From assembly GCA_038065435.1 (NCBI GenBank), contig JBBTQZ010000045.1, positions 1 through 18,447 of the forward strand: a stretch of DNA of 18,447 nucleotides, written 5' to 3'. Below are positions 1-6,718 of the stretch, piece after piece. How positions within the stretch are numbered: position 1 is the stretch's first letter; every line of letters begins with the position of its first letter. Source of the stretch: JBBTQZ01 sp038065435 (GTDB taxonomy: Bacteria > Patescibacteriota > Minisyncoccia > Phycocordibacterales > WO2-35-19). The notes beneath the pieces are model-generated. The model searched no databases and was not told the origin of the DNA. It was given only the letters and a program-made list of their open reading frames with translations. A program made the translations under genes and the position numbers.

Positions 1-47
1 CGTAACAAGGCACGGCTAGCGGAAGCTGGTCGTGGAATATTTCAAGG
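1..47 (+). rRNA. rrs: 16S ribosomal RNA, 3' end (partial), anti-SD bases replaced
   Basis: The window opens inside the last part of the small-subunit rRNA. Bases 1-10 (CGTAACAAGG) are the universal segment before helix 45. Helix 45 follows as a perfect 10-bp stem, 11-20 paired with 25-34, closed by the invariant GGAA loop (21-24) that KsgA dimethylates in other bacteria. After the helix most bacteria have GGAUCACCUCC; here positions 34-44 read GGAATATTTCA, so the anti-Shine-Dalgarno CCUCC corresponds to TTTCA (40-44). No CCTCC occurs in the next kilobase, which argues against an intron splitting off the usual tail. The 3' end at about 47 is set by alignment to E. coli and is not certain. The gene starts upstream of the window. 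Confidence 0.9.
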
Positions 48-229
48 TGAAAAACCGTCCTGAACCTACACGCAAGTGAGGTGAAGGACTGATAGTCGAT
101 TTGAGCACTCCTTGTGAGGGCTCAAGCCCATCTGCGGAGGGAGAAAGAAGCGGAGACTGACAAAACTCAATTTGTTTGACCGATCGGAAAGACGATCCTA
201 AAAAACACAACGAAACAAAACAAAGGCTG
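48..229 (+). other. 16S trailer with a series of hairpins
   Basis: This stretch between 16S and its terminator has no convincing reading frame but strong RNA structure. TTTCA (40-44) can pair with TGAAA (48-52). Bases 57-89 form a long hairpin: GTCCT/AGGAC, a symmetric GA/GA internal loop that can form tandem sheared G-A pairs, ACCT/AGGT, a bulged A, CAC/GTG and a GCAA tetraloop. Bases 101-125 form a second hairpin (TTGAGC/GCTCAA, then CTC/GAG). Bases 182-197 form a third (GATCG/CGATC). These are probably processing signals for the 16S precursor; a stable RNA of its own cannot be excluded. Confidence 0.6.
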
Positions 230-256
230 AAAACCGCTTAACAAAGCGGTTTTTTG
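230..256 (+). terminator. Rho-independent terminator of the 16S transcript
   Basis: A 10-bp stem (AAAACCGCTT at 230-239 with AAGCGGTTTT at 244-253) has a 4-base loop and runs into a T tract to 256. It ends the rRNA transcript before any 23S gene, so 16S is not co-transcribed with 23S on this side. Confidence 0.85.
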
Positions 257-294
257 CTGCTTGTAATGAGTTTGTCGAACTATCGACACCACTC

Positions 295-337
295 TTATCC
301 ACAGTTGACTTGCTTTATTTTTATATTATGGTATACT
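295..337 (+). promoter_or_regulatory. Promoter of the small membrane-protein gene with a TTATCCACA box
   Basis: TTATCCACA (295-303), identical to the DnaA-box consensus, is followed by overlapping -35 candidates TTGACT (305-310) and TTGCTT (310-315) and by the -10 box TATACT (332-337). The second -35 gives a 16-base spacer. The transcript would begin near 344, leaving a leader of about 13 bases that holds the SD sequence. The same 9-mer precedes several other promoters here. Confidence 0.6.
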
Positions 338-356
338 ATTTTACAGAGGTGCAGAC

Positions 357-725
357 ATGCTTTTGAAAATCCAGAAGGTCGTTTCGCTGTTGGCTCTTGC
401 CATCGGCATAATTTTTTTGTTTTTGGCTTTTTGTATGTTGGCTTTCGGAGCCATCATACAAGCCAATGACGTGGAGGCAACTCTGACAGCAAACGAGTTG
501 CTCGCCGCCGGCCAAAACGTGGAGCTACCTAACCGACAATCCGCCAAGGAGGCTTCTCTGTTTCTGATCAAGTCGGGGGCTTTCCTTGGTGGATTTGGGA
601 TGATAATTATCATCTCTTCCAACTGGTGGAGGAGAAAAATAAAAAAGTCCGAAAAGGTCGAAAGGGTGGTCATGTTTGACCACCCTATGAGACCGCCACC
701 GTCAAGACTTTTTAGGGCTCTCTAG
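357..725 (+). CDS. Small two-helix membrane protein, unknown function
   Basis: A 122-residue protein that I do not recognise. Residues 7-36 form a strongly hydrophobic segment and residues 70-88 a second one, ending in a basic stop-transfer stretch (WWRRKIKK). The roughly 35 residues between them are polar, and the tail is basic and proline-containing. A bitopic inner-membrane protein with a small external loop is the simplest reading. The ATG at 357 is supported by a canonical SD, GAGGTG (346-351), five bases upstream, which the housekeeping genes of this window lack. Base composition is richer in G and C than in those genes. It has its own promoter and a GC-rich terminator just after the stop, so it is a one-gene unit lying between 16S and tRNA-Ile. 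It may be imported; function unknown. Confidence 0.7.
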   Translation: MLLKIQKVVSLLALAIGIIFLFLAFCMLAFGAIIQANDVEATLTANELLAAGQNVELPNRQSAKEASLFLIKSGAFLGGFGMIIIISSNWWRRKIKKSEKVERVVMFDHPMRPPPSRLFRAL

Positions 726-731
726 ATCGAG

Positions 732-775
732 TGCCTCGCGAATGACCTAAAGGGTTGTTCGCGAGGCATTTTCAT
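732..775 (+). terminator. Rho-independent terminator after the membrane-protein gene
   Basis: An 11-bp perfect stem (TGCCTCGCGAA at 732-742 with TTCGCGAGGCA at 758-768) is followed by TTTTCATTT. The loop can form a small inner CC/GG pairing. Confidence 0.85.
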
Positions 776-787
776 TTAGCTTAATTT

Positions 788-815
788 TTGATATATTTTA
801 ACGGTGGCTTAGAAT
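788..815 (+). promoter_or_regulatory. Probable promoter of tRNA-Ile
   Basis: TTGATA (788-793), a 16-base spacer and TAGAAT (810-815). Transcription would start near 822, at the 5' edge of the hairpin at 821-848, and run into the tRNA at 886. Confidence 0.5.
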
Positions 816-820
816 TTGCA

Positions 821-848
821 GTCCCGCTTCACTAAAGCTACGCGGGAC
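821..848 (+). repeat. REP-like hairpin ahead of tRNA-Ile
   Basis: GTCCCGC (821-827) pairs with GCGGGAC (842-848) around a 14-base loop. It lacks a T tract, so it is not a normal terminator. It would form the extreme 5' end of the tRNA precursor. No second copy was seen in the window, so membership of a repeat family is only a guess. Confidence 0.45.
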
Positions 849-885
849 GCTGAAATTTTATAGTCATTTCATTCCTTAAAATTTC

Positions 886-963
886 GCGCGTGTAGCTCAG
901 CCTGGTTAGAGCACTCCACTGATAATGGAGAGGTCCTAAGTTCAACTCTTAGCACGCGCACCA
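886..963 (+). tRNA. tRNA-Ile (anticodon GAT), CCA encoded
   Basis: A complete cloverleaf. Acceptor arms GCGCGTG (886-892) and CACGCGC (953-959); discriminator A960 and encoded CCA (961-963); D stem GCTC/GAGC (895-898, 909-912); anticodon stem CTCCA/TGGAG (914-918, 926-930) with loop CTGATAA and anticodon GAT at 921-923; T stem CTAAG/CTTAG with loop TTCAACT. In many bacteria this tRNA sits in the spacer between 16S and 23S; here it lies about 840 bases beyond 16S with a separate promoter. Confidence 0.97.
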
Positions 964-966
964 CAC

Positions 967-1005
967 TTATCCACATATTGATTTTGTTTTTATATCTGAT
1001 AAGAT
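967..1005 (+). promoter_or_regulatory. Promoter of the adenylate-kinase-like gene with a TTATCCACA box
   Basis: TTATCCACA (967-975) lies two bases before TTGATT (978-983); a 16-base spacer leads to the weak -10 TAAGAT (1000-1005). Transcription would start near 1012, giving a leader of about 34 bases. Confidence 0.5.
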
Positions 1006-1045
1006 TTTCAACCAGTTGTTCACATTTTAGTTAAGGAGAAAGCGA

Positions 1046-1654
1046 GTGATAAACAATCACGCTATAGTTGTAATCGGACCGCCCGGAAGTGGCAAGAGCA
1101 CCCTTGCGGAAGTTGCACGAGAAAAAGGTTACCACATTGTCACTGTAAGTGAGGCCTTGGACAAAATCGCAAGTGAAGAAGAAAAAGCCAAGATGCAACT
1201 TGGCTTATTGGCACCAGACCACTTGGCTCATGCAGCAATCATGGAGGCAACTCCAGCCCCACATGAAGCTTCAAAGCTTTTCTTTGACGGAGCAGCGCGA
1301 ACCAAAGAACAAGCACGAATGCTGATTCAGATGCTTTTCAATCAGTACCAGTACATAGTGACTTTGATCCACTACACTGTTGATAGAGAAGTTGCCGAAG
1401 CAAGGATGCGGCGAAGGAACAGACCAGACGACAAGCCGAAGATCATCAAAACACGACTTGACACTTACGATGATAACTTCGTGGCAACCTATCTATATCT
1501 GAAAAGATATTGCAACAATTCTAGCTACACGATAGACGGCAATCCCAGCCCGGACATCGTGGAGTATGCGTTCTTGCAAAAATTGCAGGAAGAGTATCAA
1601 AAATTCGCCTTGCAAGAAAAACGTGTTGCCAACGGCCAACTTCAAGAAGCTTGA
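1046..1654 (+). CDS. Adenylate-kinase-like P-loop nucleotide kinase
   Basis: A 202-residue protein with the layout of adenylate kinase: P-loop GPPGSGKST (11-19), a DGAAR motif (81-85) in the place of the DGFPR element near the AMP site, RRRNRPDD (122-129) and R137 matching the arginine-rich catalytic segment. The usual LID insertion is absent, as in short-type nucleoside monophosphate kinases. Residues 170-202 are helical and charged. The family transfers phosphate between ATP and a nucleotide; the exact acceptor cannot be read from the sequence, and the altered DGAAR makes a non-AMP substrate possible. The GTG start at 1046 is set by a canonical SD, AAGGAG (1033-1038), seven bases upstream. 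It is a single-gene unit with its own promoter and a strong terminator. SD use and composition set it apart from the housekeeping genes. Probably an accessory kinase, not the essential adk. Confidence 0.8.
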   Translation: MINNHAIVVIGPPGSGKSTLAEVAREKGYHIVTVSEALDKIASEEEKAKMQLGLLAPDHLAHAAIMEATPAPHEASKLFFDGAARTKEQARMLIQMLFNQYQYIVTLIHYTVDREVAEARMRRRNRPDDKPKIIKTRLDTYDDNFVATYLYLKRYCNNSSYTIDGNPSPDIVEYAFLQKLQEEYQKFALQEKRVANGQLQEA

Positions 1655-1672
1655 TCTTTCTCCAAAGGAGAC

Positions 1673-1705
1673 CCCCCGCAACCGAGAAGGTTGCGGGGGA
1701 TTTTG
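1673..1705 (+). terminator. Rho-independent terminator after the kinase-like gene
   Basis: An 11-bp GC-rich stem (CCCCCGCAACC at 1673-1683 with GGTTGCGGGGG at 1689-1699) with a GAGAA loop, followed by ATTTTG. Confidence 0.9.
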
Positions 1706-1744
1706 TTTATCTTATGAAATATGCAATAATGTATTTCCTCTTTA

Positions 1745-1820
1745 TTGATTAATTTGTTTGGTGTTTATACTGATGAGAAGAGAGGCCCAGCTTACGGCTG
1801 GATTTTAATTTAAAAAAATA
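1745..1820 (+). promoter_or_regulatory. pyk promoter and A-rich leader with a small hairpin
   Basis: TTGATT (1745-1750) and TATACT (1766-1771) are spaced by 15 bases. The leader of about 43 bases contains CCAGC/GCTGG near 1787-1801, then ATTTTAATTT, which resembles a weak attenuator. The last bases before the ATG (TTTAAAAAAATA) are A-rich with no SD, very like the sequence just before the rpoB ATG. Confidence 0.45.
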
Positions 1821-3269
1821 ATGCTTAAAAAAACAAAAATAGTTTGCACCATAGGACCAGCCACGGAGACAGTGGAAATGCTTGAAAAGCTTGTTCTCGG
1901 TGGTATGAACGTCATGCGTCTAAATTTCAGTCATGGCGACTTTGAGGAGCATAGAAATAGAGTCGCAAATCTAAAGAAAGTAATAGAGAAAACTGGCCAA
2001 AAGGTGGCTATACTGCAAGACCTAGCCGGACCAAAAATCCGTATAGGCAACTTCAAAAACGATAGAATAGAACTGAAAGAAGGTCAGATGTTTACTCTCA
2101 CTATAGACGAGATAGAGGGGGATGAAAATAAGGTGCATATCAATTACCCCCATTTACCAATGGAGGTAGCACAGGGGCATATAATATTTTTGCACGACGG
2201 TAAAAAGAAATTGGAAGTAGTAGAGGTGATGGGTAATGATGTAGTATGTAAAGTGCTGGTAGGGGGCGAAATAAAAAGCAAACGAGGTGTCAACCTTCCA
2301 GATTCAAACATTTCTATCAGCTCTCTTACAGAAAAAGATAGAGGCGACTTGGAATTCGGTATAGAAAATGATGTAGATTTTATAGCTCTTTCTTTCGTCC
2401 GCAGACCAGAAGATATAGCTGAACTCCGAGAAATAATTAAAAATCACAATGTCGATGCCCGCCTTCGCAATGCTCCGGCGTGGGAACCAAAAATAATAGC
2501 AAAAATAGAAACTCCTCAAGCAGTCAAAAATATAGACAAAATTATAGAAATAACCGATGGAATAATGGTAGCAAGAGGGGATTTGGCGATAGAGATTCCG
2601 GCTGAAAAGGTGCCCTTTGTTCAAAAAGAAATAATCCGCAAATGCAATGATGCTGGTAAGCCAGTCATAACAGCGACTCAAATGTTGGAATCTATGATCA
2701 CGAGTCCGATACCGACAAGAGCAGAAGTGTCGGATGTGGCAAATGCGATACTAGACGGTACCGACGCCATCATGCTATCAGAGGAAACAACTCTTGGTAA
2801 TTATCCTTTAGAGGCAGTAAAAATAATGGCAAGAGTCGCCAAAGAGATAGAAGCAAATTATCCAGAAAGAGAGATCGTACACTCACCCAAAAATGGCAAA
2901 ACTGTCGTGACAGACTCTCTCACTAGGTCAGTGGTCAAGACGGCACACGATGTATCGGCAAAAGCCATAGTGGCTCTCACCGGAAGCGGATTCAGTGCAC
3001 GTATGATATCGCGCCACAAACCGAGGGTGCCCATATTCTCACTATCTGCAAATGTAAAAACAGTGAATCAAATGTGTGCGTCTTTCGGTTGTGTACCGAT
3101 TCTTATAGAAGAATGGAAAAGTGTTCCTGAAGCTTTTGAAATAGTAAGAAACATATGCCTAGAAAAAGGGATAGCAAAAATGGGCGACAGAGTAGTGATA
3201 ATAGCAGGAGCCCACACTGAAAACAGGAATATTCAAGAAACAAATATGCTTCTTGTGGAAACTATATAG
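1821..3269 (+). CDS. pyk: Pyruvate kinase
   Basis: A full-length 482-residue glycolytic enzyme (PEP + ADP to pyruvate + ATP, cytosolic). The N-terminal barrel motifs are present: KIVCTIGPA (5-13), the MRLNFSHG substrate loop (32-39), the MVARGDLAIE metal and substrate site, and the hallmark ITATQMLESM with PTRAEVSDVANAILDGTDA. The B domain lies at about residues 73-165 and the C-terminal regulatory domain after about 345. The position that is Glu in K+-dependent enzymes (GPE) is Lys72 here (GPK), which in this family goes with K+-independent catalysis. There is no SD; the A-rich leader alone marks the start. The stop codon overlaps the stop of the convergent dehydrogenase gene by eight bases. 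The enzyme runs opposite to the PEP synthase next door, so the two need coordinated control. Confidence 0.97.
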   Translation: MLKKTKIVCTIGPATETVEMLEKLVLGGMNVMRLNFSHGDFEEHRNRVANLKKVIEKTGQKVAILQDLAGPKIRIGNFKNDRIELKEGQMFTLTIDEIEGDENKVHINYPHLPMEVAQGHIIFLHDGKKKLEVVEVMGNDVVCKVLVGGEIKSKRGVNLPDSNISISSLTEKDRGDLEFGIENDVDFIALSFVRRPEDIAELREIIKNHNVDARLRNAPAWEPKIIAKIETPQAVKNIDKIIEITDGIMVARGDLAIEIPAEKVPFVQKEIIRKCNDAGKPVITATQMLESMITSPIPTRAEVSDVANAILDGTDAIMLSEETTLGNYPLEAVKIMARVAKEIEANYPEREIVHSPKNGKTVVTDSLTRSVVKTAHDVSAKAIVALTGSGFSARMISRHKPRVPIFSLSANVKTVNQMCASFGCVPILIEEWKSVPEAFEIVRNICLEKGIAKMGDRVVIIAGAHTENRNIQETNMLLVETI

Positions 3270-4269
3270 CCACTTTGTTCTTTACTTCATTAGAGAGAGC
3301 GAAAGAACAAATATTATCTATCGTGGTGTCCAAAATGCGCCTTATGGCCTCTTCTGTGTTAAACGCTATATGCGGAGTGACTATCACCCTTGGATGATTG
3401 ACGAGATAATTGTTTACCAAAATATTATTTATTTCTTCTGTATGTTTACCTGGATCAGACAAAAGCTTCAATTCTTCTCCCATCAGATTTTCTTCTTCTA
3501 AGACATCCAACCCAGCAGCAGATACAACACCCCCCTCTAGAGCTTTGGCCAAACTACTGGTCTGTACCAGACCACCCCTTGCGGTATTGATAAGGACTGC
3601 TCCGTGCTTTATATGCTGGATACTTAGATCGTTTATCATATGGTAGGTAGAGTCATCTAGCATGGCGTGAAGAGTTATAACATCAGAAAGAGAGAGTAAT
3701 TCTTCAAACTGAGCGTATCTAAATCCAAGTTCTAGATCCAAACCTTGTTTCGGATAAGGATCATAAGCGATCACTTCCATACCAAAACCCTTGGCTATTT
3801 TTATAACATGCGAACCTATTCTACCTGTTCCCACAACACCTATAGTTTTACCCGCTAGATCAAAACCTCTTAAATTACCCTGAGTAAAAGAGCCCGTACT
3901 TGTAACTTGGTTATGAGCCTCCGGTATTTTACGAGAAAGAGAAAGGATCAGGGCAAATGTAAATTCAGCCACAGTATTCTCGCCATAAGAGGGGACGAAA
4001 CAAACTTCTACACCTCTCGCTTTGGCAAACTCTAGGTCAATATGGTCAAACCCAGTAGAACGCGTAGCGATGAGCTTCAGATTGGGCATTTTGGATATCT
4101 CGCTTTCACCGCATTTATGATATACGAAAATAGAGAGCACCTCCGTTGCACCAAGAGTTTCTTTGTTTACTTCATCCAAACTTTTAGAAAAAGTGATTGT
4201 GTGGCCAGAAAGTTTCTGACTCACATAATCCTTCTCCCATTCTTCTTTGTATAAAAACAAAATGTTCAT
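3262..4269 (-). CDS. D-2-hydroxyacid dehydrogenase, probably D-lactate dehydrogenase
   Basis: A 335-residue NAD-dependent enzyme of the D-isomer 2-hydroxyacid dehydrogenase family. The Rossmann motif GTGRIG (147-152) is followed by Asp170, which selects NAD over NADP. The catalytic triad is visible: Arg231 in NTARGG, Glu near 260 in DVLEEEN, and His300 in TPHIAFNTEEA. That last segment and the long loop before it resemble D-lactate dehydrogenases more than phosphoglycerate dehydrogenases. The likely job is pyruvate reduction to D-lactate to regenerate NAD. Because glycerate kinase is in the same operon, hydroxypyruvate or glyoxylate reduction is a real alternative. It is the last gene of a minus-strand operon, seven bases after the PEP synthase stop, behind an AT-rich SD-less gap. 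Its 3' end overlaps that of pyk. Confidence 0.88.
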   Translation of the reverse strand: MNILFLYKEEWEKDYVSQKLSGHTITFSKSLDEVNKETLGATEVLSIFVYHKCGESEISKMPNLKLIATRSTGFDHIDLEFAKARGVEVCFVPSYGENTVAEFTFALILSLSRKIPEAHNQVTSTGSFTQGNLRGFDLAGKTIGVVGTGRIGSHVIKIAKGFGMEVIAYDPYPKQGLDLELGFRYAQFEELLSLSDVITLHAMLDDSTYHMINDLSIQHIKHGAVLINTARGGLVQTSSLAKALEGGVVSAAGLDVLEEENLMGEELKLLSDPGKHTEEINNILVNNYLVNHPRVIVTPHIAFNTEEAIRRILDTTIDNICSFALSNEVKNKVAI

Positions 4270-4276
4270 ATAATTT

Positions 4277-6718
4277 TTAATTTAAAATATCTTGCTTCGC
4301 TTCTTCTTCGGCGATAGCAGAGAGCATCGGGATAACAGAGTCGGGGTTGAGGGAAACTGATTCTATTTTGTTTTGGATAAGAAAGCGTAGAAAATCGGGG
4401 TAGTCGGAAGGAGCTTGGCCGCAGAAGCCTATGTATTTGCCCCGCTCTCTACATTTTTGAATAGCCATTGCCACAAGATTTTTGACTGCTGGATCGTTTT
4501 CGTTGGAAATATGAGCCACAATGCCGGAATCGCGATCGAGCCCCAAAGTAAGTTGAGCAAGATCGTTGGAACCTACTGAGAAACCGTCGAAAATATCTAA
4601 AAATTCATCCGCTCTCAGAACGTTGGTCGGTATCTCACACATTACATAAACCTTGAGGCCATCCTCGCCTCGATGTAAACCCTCACTTTCCATTATTTCC
4701 AAAATTTTTCTCCCTTCTTCTGGCGTACGGCAGAATGGGATCATTGGCACGACATTTTTAAGACCAAATTCTTCTCTAATTTTCTTTATGGCCATACACT
4801 CTAATCGGAAGCTTTGAGTAAATTTGGGATCAGCATAACGAGAAGCGCCTCGCCAGCCAAGCATTGGGTTTTCTTCTTTTGGTTCGTACGCTTCTCCTCC
4901 AAGTAAAGTAGCATATTCATTGGTTTTAAAATCGGAAAAACGAACTATGACATCGTTTGGCCAAAAAGCCGTACCTATCTGACCGATGCCTTCTGCAAGT
5001 TTATTTATATAAAAATCTGTTTTTTTCTCATAACCGACGGTGATTGCTTCTATTTTTTTCTTTAAGGACGGGGATTTTAAATTGTCAAAATCGAGTAGGC
5101 AATTCGGATGCACTCTGATATTTGAGGCTATTATGAACTCTTCTCTTGCAAGCCCAACTCCTTTGTTTGGAATAAAAGAGTACATGAAAGCCGATTCGGG
5201 ACTGCCTATATTCATACACACTTTGGTGCGAGTCTCTTTGAGGTTAGAAACATCGTGCACTTTTTCCTGCCATTCCAACTTACCTTTATACACTTTACCG
5301 ACAGTACCACTCGAAGTATCTACTGTAACCTCCTCTCCGTCCTCTAAAATACTTAGAGCATTGCCCGTACCGATCACCGCTGGGATACCCAGCTCTCTAG
5401 AGACAATGGCCGCATGCGATGTACGACCCCCTTTCTCTGTAATGATGGCGCTTGCTATTTTCATTATGGGTTCCCAATCTGGATCAGTGATCTCGGTAAC
5501 CAAAATTTCTCCCTTTTTAAATTCATTCAGCTTTTTTACATCTTTTATTATACGTACCTTACCGCTTGCTATTTTGGTGCCAACAGAAATACCTTTCACT
5601 ATTGGTTCTTCATTTGTTTCTAGCTTATATTCAGTAATTTGTAGGTGGCTCTTTTCAGATTGGACGGTCTCTGGTCTTGCTTGCACTATAAATAATTCCC
5701 CAGTTAGACCATCTTTGGCCCATTCCATATCCATAGGGACAGGTTTGCCAGCTTTAGCAGAATAATAACCCTCTATTTCCATACCCCAACGAGAAAGAAC
5801 TAAAATCTCTTCATCGTTCAACACAAAGCTATTGCGCTCTTCTTTGGAAGTTTTTATTTCTTTAACACTTCGAGAAACTTCAGTGTAAACTGGTTTTTTC
5901 ATGTCCATGGCGTAGATCATTTTGTTCTCCTTGGATCCAAGATTTTTCTTTATAATCGGCCGGAAATTGTTACGCAAGCCGATCTTCCACACCAAATATT
6001 CGTCTGGAGTCACTTTACCTTGAACTACCATCTCGCCCAAACCCCAGGAGGCATCTATTTCTACTACATCCTTGAAACCGCTCTCTGTATCCAAAGTAAA
6101 CATGACTCCCGAAGAGCCTTTATCCGATCGAACCATCTTTTGGACACCAACAGAAAGAGCCACGTCAAAATGGTTGAAGCCTTTATCGACTCTGTAAGAA
6201 ATCGCCCTATCGTTCCAGAGCGAAGCAAAAGCTTCTTTGGTGGCTTGAAGGACATTTGTTTCGCCTACAACATTGAGAAAAGTCTCATGTTCTCCGGCAA
6301 AAGAAGCGCCTGGTAAATCTTCGGCTGTAGCACTAGAGCGGACAGCGGTGTCTGTGGCTTTGGATCCGTAGGCATTGGATAGATCCTTGTAAGCTTGCTT
6401 TATAGCTTCCTCTAAATCATTTGGTAAATCAGATTCTATTATTTTTTCCCTTATGCGCTTACCTACAGCTTGAAGGCTTGAGACATCTTGGATATTCAAA
6501 GTAGAAAGCGAACTTTCTATAAAATTTTTTAGACCGGCTTTATCTATGAAATACCTGTAAGCATAAGCGCTAATCGCAAAACCATTTGGTATTCTTATAC
6601 CCTTTGGTACAAGATTTTGATACATCTCTCCTAGAGAAGCATTTTTGCCACCAACAAAAGCCACGTCTGCTATACCGATCTGGTCAAACCATAAAATATA
6701 TTTTTTATCTTTTTCCAT
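4277..6718 (-). CDS. ppsA: Phosphoenolpyruvate synthase (pyruvate, water dikinase)
   Basis: An 813-residue cytosolic enzyme converting pyruvate + ATP to PEP + AMP + phosphate. Domains in order: an ATP-grasp nucleotide-binding domain (GGKNASLGEM at the N terminus, then TAVRSSATAEDLPGASFAG), a swivelling phosphohistidine domain with GGRTSHAAIV, in which His435 is the phosphorylated residue, and a C-terminal PEP-binding barrel with VGSNDLAQLTLG and the catalytic Cys766 in GFCGQAPSD. Length is normal for the family. The start codon overlaps the end of the glycerate kinase gene by 14 bases, which implies translational coupling without an SD. With pyk nearby, the cell can run the PEP-pyruvate step both ways, either for gluconeogenesis or as a pyrophosphate-free salvage of pyruvate. 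Confidence 0.96.
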   Translation of the reverse strand: MEKDKKYILWFDQIGIADVAFVGGKNASLGEMYQNLVPKGIRIPNGFAISAYAYRYFIDKAGLKNFIESSLSTLNIQDVSSLQAVGKRIREKIIESDLPNDLEEAIKQAYKDLSNAYGSKATDTAVRSSATAEDLPGASFAGEHETFLNVVGETNVLQATKEAFASLWNDRAISYRVDKGFNHFDVALSVGVQKMVRSDKGSSGVMFTLDTESGFKDVVEIDASWGLGEMVVQGKVTPDEYLVWKIGLRNNFRPIIKKNLGSKENKMIYAMDMKKPVYTEVSRSVKEIKTSKEERNSFVLNDEEILVLSRWGMEIEGYYSAKAGKPVPMDMEWAKDGLTGELFIVQARPETVQSEKSHLQITEYKLETNEEPIVKGISVGTKIASGKVRIIKDVKKLNEFKKGEILVTEITDPDWEPIMKIASAIITEKGGRTSHAAIVSRELGIPAVIGTGNALSILEDGEEVTVDTSSGTVGKVYKGKLEWQEKVHDVSNLKETRTKVCMNIGSPESAFMYSFIPNKGVGLAREEFIIASNIRVHPNCLLDFDNLKSPSLKKKIEAITVGYEKKTDFYINKLAEGIGQIGTAFWPNDVIVRFSDFKTNEYATLLGGEAYEPKEENPMLGWRGASRYADPKFTQSFRLECMAIKKIREEFGLKNVVPMIPFCRTPEEGRKILEIMESEGLHRGEDGLKVYVMCEIPTNVLRADEFLDIFDGFSVGSNDLAQLTLGLDRDSGIVAHISNENDPAVKNLVAMAIQKCRERGKYIGFCGQAPSDYPDFLRFLIQNKIESVSLNPDSVIPMLSAIAEEEAKQDILN

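Noticed and set aside
295..975. A replication origin suggested by DnaA-box matches.
   Set aside because: The matches are kilobases apart, each tied to a promoter; there is no cluster, no unwinding region and no dnaA or dnaN nearby.
2524..2534. CAAAAATAT as a general programmed frameshift signal.
   Set aside because: The same 9-mer in pyk is read in frame through conserved residues, so it cannot by itself cause efficient shifting.
2304..2681. A 125-codon minus-strand frame inside pyk.
   Set aside because: Antisense to conserved pyruvate kinase motifs, with no promoter or family likeness.
5040..5765. A 241-codon open frame on the plus strand.
   Set aside because: It lies wholly antisense to the PEP synthase gene, whose motifs are intact; the frame is a shadow of that coding sequence.
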